A stretch of DNA of 64,000 nt from Ruegeria atlantica (GTDB lineage Bacteria > Pseudomonadota > Alphaproteobacteria > Rhodobacterales > Rhodobacteraceae), in NCBI RefSeq assembly GCF_013032505.1, contig NZ_WQCG01000007.1, forward strand, positions 124,001-188,000. Direction: 5' to 3'. Below are positions 46,844 to 55,186 of this stretch, one piece after another. The notes below the pieces were generated by a model. That model saw only the letters and a list, made by a program, of their open reading frames with translations. It was not told where the DNA came from and made no database searches. Made by a program: the position numbers and the translations under genes. The first letter of the stretch is position 1; every line of letters starts with the position of its first letter.

Positions 46844-47380
46844 ATGCGATTCATTAAACGTATTCTCGTTACTCTGCTTGTTCTCATTCTGATTCTGGTT
46901 GGCGTATCTTACCTTTTGCCGGGCAAGGCCGAACTGTCCCGCAGCATCACGATCAACGCGCCCGCCAGCGCGATCTTTCCATACGTGAATTCGATGCAGG
47001 AAACTGAAAAGTGGTCGCCTTGGCTGACGCGTGATCCGGAAACCCAATTGTCCTATAGCGGGCCCGAAGCGGGCGTCGGCAACACTTTGAACTGGACATC
47101 TGAACACCCGCAGGTTGGCACCGGATCACAGGAAATCGTAGAAAGCGTTCCGGACCAGACTGTCAAAACAGCGCTTGATTTCGGCCCGATGGGGACTGCG
47201 TCGGCATCCTTTGAGCTGACGCCTGAGGGAGAGCAGACTCAGGTGACCTGGGGGTTCGAATCCGATCTTGGCATTAACCCCATGTCACGCTGGATGGGCC
47301 TGATGATGGATAAATGGGTCGGCGGAGACTATGAGCGCGGTCTGACCAACCTCAAGGCACTAGTCGAGGGGCAGGGGTAG
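46844..47380 (+). CDS. Membrane-anchored SRPBCC (polyketide cyclase-like) protein
   Basis: A 178-residue protein: one N-terminal hydrophobic helix (about 7-27), then a START/SRPBCC fold. The opening SRSITINAPASAIFPYVNSMQETEKWSPW is typical, as is the final helix with a long MSRWMGLMMDKWVG region. Such proteins bind hydrophobic ligands; the ligand is unknown. It is preceded by AGGAGCG and is convergent with the desaturase/acyltransferase fusion gene. Confidence 0.85.
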   Translation: MRFIKRILVTLLVLILILVGVSYLLPGKAELSRSITINAPASAIFPYVNSMQETEKWSPWLTRDPETQLSYSGPEAGVGNTLNWTSEHPQVGTGSQEIVESVPDQTVKTALDFGPMGTASASFELTPEGEQTQVTWGFESDLGINPMSRWMGLMMDKWVGGDYERGLTNLKALVEGQG

Positions 47381-47416
47381 ACTGTTTGCGAAAATCTACT
47401 TTGCAACAAGTTGACA

Positions 47417-49564
47417 TTACCGGTTCTCGGCGGATTGAGGAGACTGTTGTGCGGTCTTGAGCTGAGACAAGGGATTGGATGAAACCCAGCTCCATGCTCT
47501 TTTCATGGTTGCCCTGTATTGCTTCAGGGGTCGCTCGAAAAGTGCGGCAAACCCGAAACAGATCATCAGTGTAAGACCAAGTAGCCAGAGATCGTATCCG
47601 GGCAGTTCTTCTGGCAAAACGGCATCGAGAAGATGCAGTGTCGGGTAATGCACGAGATAAAGCGAGAAACTGCCCCCAGCGATCCAGCGGACACTGCGGG
47701 CGACAAGACTATCGTCGGGCATCGGCAAGTCTTCGGTAAGCACGCGGACTCCGTACAGGTGGACCGCAATACAGAAGGCTATAACTGAGTTCCAAAGTAC
47801 TTCATCGGAGTAGACGAGTATTGCGTGATAATTGTGTGGCTGAAACAGTTGAAACGTGAAGTTTGCTAACCACTCGGGTACATTGGTCACCTTCAATGCA
47901 ACCAACAACAGGATGCTGCCAACGGCCATAGACCAAGCTCTTGAACGCGCATGAATCGAATGGGTGTCCGGAGCCATTTTCCAAACCAAAACCCCTATCA
48001 ACCAAGCTGGGAACATTGCCAACACCGGTATTCCAACCAGTAAGGCAATCAAAGCAACGATGACAATGCGCAGTGGGCCTTTAAGGAAGATGATGCTGCC
48101 AAACAGCAAGTAAAACCCGACTTCGTAACTCAGAGACCATATTGGTCCGTTTGTTCCCAACCTTACCCAATCAGAGATGCCGGTCCAAAGGTTAGTGACA
48201 GTCAAACCTCGCCACAAAAACTCGCCCAATGGCAGAGGTGAATAATACAAATCCGGATAGGCGGTCATGTCGACCCGCGTACCGATCGCGTCAAAAACAA
48301 TTGTCAGGATAAGTGCTGGAATGAGCACTGAATAAATCCTAGTCATGCGATTGAATGCGTATCGTCCAAGAGTCCGATCCCGACCTGCCGCATAGGCGAT
48401 CACGACGCCAGACAGAACGAAGAATACTGCAACAGCATCGCTGGCAACGTTCCAATCCCGCAAGAAGTAATAGTCCCCACGGGTGAACCGTATGTGAGCC
48501 ATATGGCCAAACAGGACGGTTAGCGCGGCGCTCGCGCGCAGAAAGTCCAGCCATAGGGAAAAACCTGGCTGTATCGCTTCCGTGTTTGGCGCGACGGTTT
48601 GCGTCATGCCAGTGCCTGTACTAATCCGCCCTTTGATCGCATCCCAACTCTCTTTGAATGGAAGGACGAGTGCCGCAATCAGCGAGGGATAAGGTTGATC
48701 GATTGGCTTTCCGGTTCCATCCGATACACCAAATGTGAGCTTTTCCCGTTCTGTTGGGATGTACAGCGTCCCAAACATCCAATCCCAAAGCGCGAAAATA
48801 GAGCCATAGTTTTTGTCGTGGTGTTTGATGGCAACAGAATGATGAATTTGATGTTGTGCCGGTGAAATTAGAATATGCTCGATTACGCGGCCGTAGCTTA
48901 TCCAGATATGACTGTGTCTAAAGTTCGCGCTCAGTGCGTTGAAAACGAAGTACAGCGCATTGGCGCCGCCGATCGTCAAAATATTGATTTCTCCAACAAA
49001 AACGTAAAGGCACAGTCCCTGAACGATGCCCACAAAAATTGAAATCAGGACGTTTCGAAATAAGGGCTCAATGGGGTGTACCCGCTGAACTGTAAGCGGA
49101 GTAAGAACATCCGCCGAGTGATGTACTGCGTGGAATGGCCACAGAAACTTCATCTCATGGTGAGCGCGATGCGCCCAGTATTTACAGAAATCACTCGAGA
49201 CAACAATTATGAGGGTAACCAGAACAGTTTGTGCCCAACCCGGCTGAGCTGGCTCAAGTTTGGAACCGCCGAGCAAATTGAGCAGGGCATAGGCCATAGT
49301 TGTTGGAAAAAACAACGCCCCAAAAACGCCTAGCGCAGCAACCGCCCGGCTGGCAAAAAATAGTTTGATATCAAGCAGGTTGGACCGATGCGAATAGACA
49401 TTTTTAGGGGCAAGCCACTTTATGAAACTTTCTGAACCGCCACGGCTACGCCAGATGAAGTATGCGATGATCACAGAGCAGCAGATGTAAAAGATAGAAT
49501 ACCGCACGTTCAGATCGATCGGTGCGCTAAAAACACTCTCAAGAAACGAATTTAATGTGTCCAA
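47417..49564 (-). CDS. Fusion of a fatty-acid hydroxylase/sterol-desaturase domain with an acyltransferase-3 domain
   Basis: A 715-residue membrane protein with two recognisable halves. Residues about 20-310 are a di-iron hydroxylase of the sterol desaturase family, with all three histidine clusters: HRAHH (132-136), HAVHH (145-149) and HQIHH (238-242). A short Thr/Gly-rich linker (about 313-333) leads to an acyltransferase-3 (OafA/YrhL-like) domain beginning LWLDFLRASAALTVLFGH (337-354), with about ten hydrophobic helices and the FSLYLVHYP motif near the end. The enzyme might hydroxylate a lipid acyl chain and acylate a sugar or lipid in one complex. The gene is more AT-rich than its surroundings and stands alone, suggesting acquisition. 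Confidence 0.85.
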   Translation of the reverse strand: MDTLNSFLESVFSAPIDLNVRYSIFYICCSVIIAYFIWRSRGGSESFIKWLAPKNVYSHRSNLLDIKLFFASRAVAALGVFGALFFPTTMAYALLNLLGGSKLEPAQPGWAQTVLVTLIIVVSSDFCKYWAHRAHHEMKFLWPFHAVHHSADVLTPLTVQRVHPIEPLFRNVLISIFVGIVQGLCLYVFVGEINILTIGGANALYFVFNALSANFRHSHIWISYGRVIEHILISPAQHQIHHSVAIKHHDKNYGSIFALWDWMFGTLYIPTEREKLTFGVSDGTGKPIDQPYPSLIAALVLPFKESWDAIKGRISTGTGMTQTVAPNTEAIQPGFSLWLDFLRASAALTVLFGHMAHIRFTRGDYYFLRDWNVASDAVAVFFVLSGVVIAYAAGRDRTLGRYAFNRMTRIYSVLIPALILTIVFDAIGTRVDMTAYPDLYYSPLPLGEFLWRGLTVTNLWTGISDWVRLGTNGPIWSLSYEVGFYLLFGSIIFLKGPLRIVIVALIALLVGIPVLAMFPAWLIGVLVWKMAPDTHSIHARSRAWSMAVGSILLLVALKVTNVPEWLANFTFQLFQPHNYHAILVYSDEVLWNSVIAFCIAVHLYGVRVLTEDLPMPDDSLVARSVRWIAGGSFSLYLVHYPTLHLLDAVLPEELPGYDLWLLGLTLMICFGFAALFERPLKQYRATMKRAWSWVSSNPLSQLKTAQQSPQSAENR

Positions 49565-49693
49565 AACCAGAACTTTCTTAGCGTTTTTGAGAAAATAGTT
49601 TCACAATGCGGCGTTAATTGGGCCTTTCGCAGACAGAACGCAGGCGACATAGCGCGTTGTATCTGGTGCCTAAGTGACTTGAAAAATTCAACA

Positions 49694-49725
49694 AAAAACC
49701 CCGCCTACAATATGACGGGGTTTTT
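49694..49725. terminator. Bidirectional terminator downstream of asd
   Basis: AAAAACCCCG (49694-49703) pairs with CGGGGTTTTT (49716-49725). The stem has an A-run on one side and a T-run on the other, so it can stop transcription from either side; it ends asd on the minus strand. Confidence 0.8.
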
Positions 49726-49749
49726 GAGGATTAATTCTATGAAAAAGTT

Positions 49750-50772
49750 TTAGCCCTTCTTCAGAACCTCACGGCCCAGCAGTTCGGCAATCTGGACTGC
49801 GTTCAGCGCAGCACCTTTGCGCAGGTTGTCGCTGACGCACCATAGATTGATGCCATTCTCAACGGTCGAGTCCTGACGGATACGGCTGATAAAGGTGGCA
49901 AAGTCGCCCGCGCATTCGATCGGCGAGACGTAGCCGCCGGGTTCGCGCTTGTCGATCACCATGATACCCGGTGCCTCGCGCAGGATGTCGCGTGCTTCGT
50001 CTTCGTCCAGAAATTCCTCGAACTCGATGTTCACGGCCTCAGAGTGGCCAACAAACACGGGAACGCGGACGCAGGTGGCTGTGACCTTGATCGACGGGTC
50101 GACGATCTTTTTGGTTTCCACAACCATCTTCCACTCTTCCTTGGTCGAGCCGTCTTCCATGAAGACGTCGATTTGTGGAATGACGTTGAAAGCGATCTGC
50201 TTCTGGAACTTGTTTGGCGGAACGTCCGTGGTGGGATTGTAGACCGCTTTGGTCTGATCCCACAGCTCATCCATGCCTTCCTTACCAGCGCCCGAAACCG
50301 ACTGGTAGGTCGACACGACTACGCGCTTGATCTTGGCGCGGTCATGCAGCGGCTTCAGCGCGACAACCATCTGCGCGGTCGAGCAGTTGGGGTTGGCGAT
50401 GATGTTCTTGTTCTTGTAGTCGTGGATCGCCTCGGGGTTACATTCCGGTACGATCAGCGGAATATCCGGGTCATAGCGATACAGCGACGAGTTATCGATC
50501 ACCACGCAGCCGGCGGCCGCCGCCTTCGGGGCGTACACTTTGGTCGCCTCGGAACCCACAGCAAACAGCGCCATGTCCCAGCCGGTGAAGTCGAACGTGT
50601 CCAGATCCTTGGTCGTGAGTGTCGTGTCGCCAAAGCTTACTTCGGTGCCCAGCGAACGACGGCTTGCCAACACGGCAAGTTCATCGACGGGGAACTGGCG
50701 TTCCGCCAGGATGTTCAGCATTTCGCGGCCCACGTTACCCGTGGCGCCGACGACTACGACGCGATAGCCCAT
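49750..50772 (-). CDS. asd: Aspartate-semialdehyde dehydrogenase
   Basis: A 340-residue enzyme. The NADP-binding opening VVVGATGNVGREMLNIL, the catalytic cysteine in IANPNCSTAQMVVALKPL (near 130) and the active-site GHSEAVNIEFEE are all present. It reduces aspartyl phosphate to aspartate semialdehyde, the branch point to lysine/diaminopimelate, threonine and methionine. It is monocistronic, with its own terminator. Confidence 0.97.
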   Translation of the reverse strand: MGYRVVVVGATGNVGREMLNILAERQFPVDELAVLASRRSLGTEVSFGDTTLTTKDLDTFDFTGWDMALFAVGSEATKVYAPKAAAAGCVVIDNSSLYRYDPDIPLIVPECNPEAIHDYKNKNIIANPNCSTAQMVVALKPLHDRAKIKRVVVSTYQSVSGAGKEGMDELWDQTKAVYNPTTDVPPNKFQKQIAFNVIPQIDVFMEDGSTKEEWKMVVETKKIVDPSIKVTATCVRVPVFVGHSEAVNIEFEEFLDEDEARDILREAPGIMVIDKREPGGYVSPIECAGDFATFISRIRQDSTVENGINLWCVSDNLRKGAALNAVQIAELLGREVLKKG

Positions 50773-50883
50773 TTCATGTCTCCAAAGTTAAGGACGCGCG
50801 TTCATAGCTGCGTTGCGGCGAAGAAAAAAGAGTTTTCGGGGCATTATTCCCGTAATGACGCCGATTTTACGCAGTCCGGCGCG

Positions 50884-51918
50884 TCAGGCGTCGCTTAGGA
50901 GCCGTTCATAGAGCGCAACGAGCGTTTTTGCTTCGCCATTGATGTCAAAATTCTGCTCGACATGGTTGCGGGCGGCGATGCCGGAACGCGCAAGGGATTC
51001 GCGGTCGGCCAGCATGGCTGCGGCCGCATCAGCCAATGCCGGGATGTCGCCGGGTTTAACCACGTGACCCAGCGAGGCGTCGGTGACTATCTCGGAAAAC
51101 GCGCCTACATCGGTTGCAACAACCGGCACGCCACAGGCCATCGCCTCGAGGGGTGTAAGACCGAAGCCTTCCCACCGTTGGGGGGCGATGAAAAGGTCCA
51201 GCACCTGATACCACTCGGCGATCTGATCGACGGTGACTTCGGGCATGAACAGGATGCGGTCAGACAGGCCCGCCTTGGCGACCTTATCTTTTAGCTCGGT
51301 CAGAAAGCCGGTGTGTTTTTCCGTGGCACGGCCCATTACGATGCCATGCACATCATCGAAACGATCGCACAGGTCGATCATCGCATCGACAAAGGCATCG
51401 GTGCCTTTCTGATGGCGGATTCGGCCATAGCAGCCTAGCAGCAGCCCTCCAGGTAGACCCAAACGTTGGCGAACTGCGGCTTTATCCTCAGGCGGCGTGA
51501 AATCTTGTAGGTTGATGCCATGCATGATGACCTGTGCGTCTCGCTCAAGATAGCCGGCAGTTTTGCGCGAGGTCGCGACAATCGCGTCCATCTTGTCGAT
51601 CAGCCATTTCGTATAGCCTGAATGAGCCCGTTGCGAGGCGCTGGTGAACAGCAGTTTCAGGCGCAGCCGGAAGATGTTGCGCAAGACAAGTCCCAACAGC
51701 ATCTCGGTATTGCGACGCGCGTGCCAGACGCGCAGCGTTTTGCGCGACAGAAAGGGCAGTCGGCCCAGCGGGATATGCGGGATGTCATCTGGCAGGCCCG
51801 GCCCGGTCGCGACGATGTCGATCCATTGCACCTGCAGCGGCACTAAACGCGCAATCGTAGCTGTTACGCCCGAAAGCCTGCGTTTGAGATTGGGGGCAAT
51901 GACGCGCGGGTCGGACAC
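50884..51918 (-). CDS. lpcC: LPS core mannosyltransferase LpcC-like (GT4)
   Basis: GTG 51918 lies 7 bases after AGGAG and gives 344 residues; the frame continues upstream into the MFS gene. VIAPNLKRRLSGVTATI and RVWHARRNTEMLLGL match the rhizobial LpcC mannosyltransferase as I know it. The GT4 C-terminal motif is EGFGLTPLEAMACGVPVVATD. LpcC adds mannose to the Kdo-linked inner core of LPS in rhizobia. Donor specificity here is inferred. The MFS gene lies 25 bp upstream on the same strand. Confidence 0.85.
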   Translation of the reverse strand: MSDPRVIAPNLKRRLSGVTATIARLVPLQVQWIDIVATGPGLPDDIPHIPLGRLPFLSRKTLRVWHARRNTEMLLGLVLRNIFRLRLKLLFTSASQRAHSGYTKWLIDKMDAIVATSRKTAGYLERDAQVIMHGINLQDFTPPEDKAAVRQRLGLPGGLLLGCYGRIRHQKGTDAFVDAMIDLCDRFDDVHGIVMGRATEKHTGFLTELKDKVAKAGLSDRILFMPEVTVDQIAEWYQVLDLFIAPQRWEGFGLTPLEAMACGVPVVATDVGAFSEIVTDASLGHVVKPGDIPALADAAAAMLADRESLARSGIAARNHVEQNFDINGEAKTLVALYERLLSDA

Positions 51919-51943
51919 TGAGATACTCCTGGCGGTTCCAGCG

Positions 51944-53116
51944 TCAGTCGACACTGTCGCGGCTGAACAGATAGATCACGCAGCCGATGGCCAGCGTAAT
52001 GGCAAAAAAGCCGAATATCGCTGTGTAGGGCGCGGTTGGACTGATGTCCACCGTGGCGGCGTGGATGCGCCCGGTGACGAATTGGGCCAGACCAACTCCG
52101 CCGATGCCGAACAGATTCAACAGGGTCATGCCGCGCCCGATCAGGTGTGGCGGCACAAAGGCACGACCATGGGCCATGATGACCGGAAAGCTGGCCCCCA
52201 GGAACCCGATCGCTGCCATTAGCACAACTGACAGCCAAACCACGTTGTCGACCCACAGGCACATCAGGAACAAACCCACCACAGCCAGCGCGTTGCCGCC
52301 GAAAACCACCCATTTTCGTGTACCAAACATTCTGTCCAGCGGACCGTAAGCAAAAGTTCCGGCAATCATGGCTGCGCCCATGATCAGGGTCGCCGTCCCG
52401 ATCTGGGTGGTGCCAAGGCCGAAGATATCGCTCAGGTACGGCCCCGCCCAAAGGCCGCGTGTTGCGGCCGACGGGGCATAGGCCACCAGCATCAGCGGCA
52501 GGATCGCCCATAAAGCGGGCTCTTTCAGCAGGTCCAGCACCGATCCCTTGTGTTCGGTCTCAACGCGGTTCGGGTCATGCACGCTGAACCAGATACCCAG
52601 AGCGATGGCCGCAGAAAACACCGCCAGTGCCACCATCGTTGCCCGCCATCCCATCAGCTCAACCGCCAACGCTGTGGGGTACGAAGCTACCAGATTACCG
52701 ACCGATCCGACGCCCAGCATGATCGCGGCCAAGGTAGCAAAACGCGCAGGTGGGAATTCGCGGGCGAAAATGTAGTAAGACGCCATCAGGACCGGCGAGC
52801 AGCCAACCCCGATCAAGCCCATCGCGATGGCAATATGAAACGGTGTGCTGGCCACAGCGAACAGCGCGGCTCCGCCGGCCCCCCCAACCATCAGCAATAC
52901 CGCCGCCGTCAGGCGCGGTCCGACCCGATCCAACGCCCAGCCCACGGGCAGTTGCATGGCGGCAAAAATCAGAAACCAAAGGCCCGAAGCAAAGGCCAGA
53001 TCCTCGGGGGTGGCGCCGATGTCGCGCCCCAGATCGACGCTAAGCACCGCAAGAAAGGCGCGAAAGAACTGGCTGAGCACATAGCCCAGGCACAACACCA
53101 CCAGACCTGCTTTCAT
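51944..53116 (-). CDS. Major facilitator superfamily transporter
   Basis: ATG 53116 follows GGGAGAGGG and gives 390 residues with 12 predicted helices. The MFS motif A-like sequence is GWALDRVGPRLTAA in the loop between helices 2 and 3, and a second, weaker copy is GPLDRMFGTRKWVV. The substrate is unknown. The gene is divergent from the DUF3095 gene and precedes lpcC by 25 bp, so the two may be co-transcribed, though a functional link is not evident. Confidence 0.85.
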   Translation of the reverse strand: MKAGLVVLCLGYVLSQFFRAFLAVLSVDLGRDIGATPEDLAFASGLWFLIFAAMQLPVGWALDRVGPRLTAAVLLMVGGAGGAALFAVASTPFHIAIAMGLIGVGCSPVLMASYYIFAREFPPARFATLAAIMLGVGSVGNLVASYPTALAVELMGWRATMVALAVFSAAIALGIWFSVHDPNRVETEHKGSVLDLLKEPALWAILPLMLVAYAPSAATRGLWAGPYLSDIFGLGTTQIGTATLIMGAAMIAGTFAYGPLDRMFGTRKWVVFGGNALAVVGLFLMCLWVDNVVWLSVVLMAAIGFLGASFPVIMAHGRAFVPPHLIGRGMTLLNLFGIGGVGLAQFVTGRIHAATVDISPTAPYTAIFGFFAITLAIGCVIYLFSRDSVD

Positions 53117-53173
53117 GAAAACCCTCTCCCCATCCAGCGGAGAAATGCTTGGCACGTCGCGGTGCCACACACA

Positions 53174-53185
53174 AGCACGTGTGCT
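53174..53185. promoter_or_regulatory. Small inverted repeat in the MFS / DUF3095 divergent spacer
   Basis: AGCAC (53174-53178) and GTGCT (53181-53185) flank a 2-base centre, immediately before a TATACT that could be a -10 element for the plus-strand gene. It may be a regulator site; the dyad is short and could be chance. Confidence 0.25.
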
Positions 53186-53253
53186 ATACTGTTTTCACCG
53201 GACAACGATCACATTCGGGCTATCCTTGAGCTTACCGAACATCCGAGGTGCCA

Positions 53254-54396
53254 ATGAAAGACGCTCAGGCCGCGTTCTATGACAGTCTTCCGCTGTTGCG
53301 GGACTTTACCCGCCTCGTGGATCCGGCGCGGTTTTCCGCGGTTCCAGGTGACTGGGCGCTGGGCGTGGCCGATATCGTCGATTCCACCGGTGAGATTTCA
53401 AAAGGGCGGTACAAGACAGTGAACATGGTCGGCGCCGCGGTAATCTCGGCCATGATCAACGCGATGCGGGGCAAGGAATTTCCTTACGTTTTCGGTGGCG
53501 ACGGTGCCGGTTTTGCCGTGCCCGCAAGTGAGATCGATACGGCCAAGGCGGTGTTGGCGGACCTCAGACGCTGGGCGGACGAAGAGTTTTCGATCTCGCT
53601 GCGCGCGGCGTTGGTGCCGGTCGCAGAAATTCGCAAGGCGGAAAAAGACCTGAGGGTTGCGCGTTATGCGCCGTCTGACGGAGTGGATTACGCCATGTTC
53701 TCGGGTGGCGGTTTGGCCTGGGCCGAGGCGCAGATGAAGGCTGGCAACTTCATGGTTCCACTTGCTGATCCCGGTGCGCAGCCCGACCTGACCGGATTGT
53801 CCTGTCGGTGGTCCAACAGCAAAGCACGCAACGGTCAGATTGTCTCGGTCGTGGTTCAGCCCACAGCAAACGCAACCGAGAGCGACTTTGCCGATCTCGC
53901 CCGTTCGGTTTTGTCTGCCTCGGAAGAGTTGGACCGGTCGGGACATCCGGTACCAGAAAACGGGCCGCCGATCAGTTGGCCGCCCCCGGATGTTGGACTG
54001 GACGCCCGTGTGTCCAGGGCTGGACGCAGCCTGCTGCTGCAACGGATCAAGCTGCTGGGGCAGAACCTTTTGATCGCGCTGTTGTTCACGTCCGGCAAGC
54101 GGTTGGGAAATTTCGAACCCGAACACTACAAGCGCATGGTCAGCCGCAACGCCGATTATCGAAAATTCGATGACGGGCTGAAAATGACGCTGGATTGCGA
54201 TCCAGCCACGCTGTCACAAATCAAGATGATGCTTGAACAGGCGCGGGGGCAGGGCAAGGTTCGCTATGGGCTACATGCCCAGGACGAGGCGATGATGACA
54301 TGCATCGTCCCTTCGGCGACACGCGACGATCACGTCCACTTTGTCGATGGTGCTTCGGGCGGCTATGCACAGGCGGCCGCCGTCATGCACGCCTGA
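53254..54396 (+). CDS. DUF3095 protein (nucleotide-cyclase-related)
   Basis: ATG 53254 gives 380 residues. GVADIVDSTGEISKGRYKTVN and YVFGGDGAGFAVPA recall the metal and nucleotide sites of class III cyclases and GGDEF proteins: an early Asp and a GGDG turn. The C-terminal half, including GLHAQDEAMMTCIVP, is particular to DUF3095. Function is unknown; synthesis of a cyclic nucleotide is possible but not shown. Confidence 0.8.
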   Translation: MKDAQAAFYDSLPLLRDFTRLVDPARFSAVPGDWALGVADIVDSTGEISKGRYKTVNMVGAAVISAMINAMRGKEFPYVFGGDGAGFAVPASEIDTAKAVLADLRRWADEEFSISLRAALVPVAEIRKAEKDLRVARYAPSDGVDYAMFSGGGLAWAEAQMKAGNFMVPLADPGAQPDLTGLSCRWSNSKARNGQIVSVVVQPTANATESDFADLARSVLSASEELDRSGHPVPENGPPISWPPPDVGLDARVSRAGRSLLLQRIKLLGQNLLIALLFTSGKRLGNFEPEHYKRMVSRNADYRKFDDGLKMTLDCDPATLSQIKMMLEQARGQGKVRYGLHAQDEAMMTCIVPSATRDDHVHFVDGASGGYAQAAAVMHA

Positions 54397-54400
54397 CGCA

Positions 54401-55171
54401 CTATTTCGCTTTCCATTTTGCCGCCAGAGCCCGCGATGTCTGAGCGAGTAACATCACATCAATACCAACGGCCAGAAACTGAGCACCCATGTCAAAATAG
54501 GCTTGCGATGCCTCGTCATTGGTACCCAGAATTCCGGGCGCTTTGCCTGCGGTTTTTATACGAGCTATGGCATCCGAAATGACGGCGCGCACTTCTGGAG
54601 CCGCGCTGTTTCCCTGATATCCCATATCCGTCGACAGATCTGCCGGGCCAATGAACACCCCATCAATACCTTCCACCAAAAGGATATCATCCAAAGCTTC
54701 CATCCCGGCGCGGTTTTCTACCTGAACCAACAGGCAGATTTGGTCGTCGGCGGATTGGATGTACTCGGGGATCGAGCCATACATTGTCGCCCGGGCCGCA
54801 CCGGCCCCAACGCCGCGCACGCCTGTTGGCGGATAACGACAGTCACGTACCAGTTGCCGCGCCTGATCAACGGTTTCGACCATCGGTACCAGAACGGTTT
54901 GCGCCCCGGCATCCAGCACCATTTTGATCAAAGCGGTGTCCCCGACCGGAACTCGCACGACCGGATGCGAAGCGCTGGCAGCTAGCGCCATCAATTGATT
55001 CCGGATCGAGCGGATATCGTTCGGCGCATGCTCACCGTCGATGACCAGCCAGTCGAACCCGGCAGTTCCCATAATCTCGGCGGTGATGGTTTCGGCGAAA
55101 CTCATCCAACAGCCGATTTGCCGGTTGCCCTGCTTTAGAGCCTGTTTGAAGCTATTTTTCTGGGCTGGCAT
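54401..55171 (-). CDS. hpaI: HpcH/HpaI family aldolase
   Basis: A 256-residue class II pyruvate aldolase. The catalytic histidine is in VIDGEHAPND (about 45), the substrate arginine in VVRVP (about 72), and the metal ligands are in VQVENRAG and FIGPADLSTDMG. HpaI cleaves 4-hydroxy-2-oxoheptanedioate to pyruvate and succinate semialdehyde, the last step of homoprotocatechuate breakdown. Relatives act on 2-dehydro-3-deoxyglucarate, so the symbol rests on the neighbouring HpaR-type regulator and decarboxylase. It follows the decarboxylase gene by 15 bp. Confidence 0.82.
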   Translation of the reverse strand: MPAQKNSFKQALKQGNRQIGCWMSFAETITAEIMGTAGFDWLVIDGEHAPNDIRSIRNQLMALAASASHPVVRVPVGDTALIKMVLDAGAQTVLVPMVETVDQARQLVRDCRYPPTGVRGVGAGAARATMYGSIPEYIQSADDQICLLVQVENRAGMEALDDILLVEGIDGVFIGPADLSTDMGYQGNSAAPEVRAVISDAIARIKTAGKAPGILGTNDEASQAYFDMGAQFLAVGIDVMLLAQTSRALAAKWKAK

Positions 55172-55186
55172 GGTCGGGTCTCCTGT

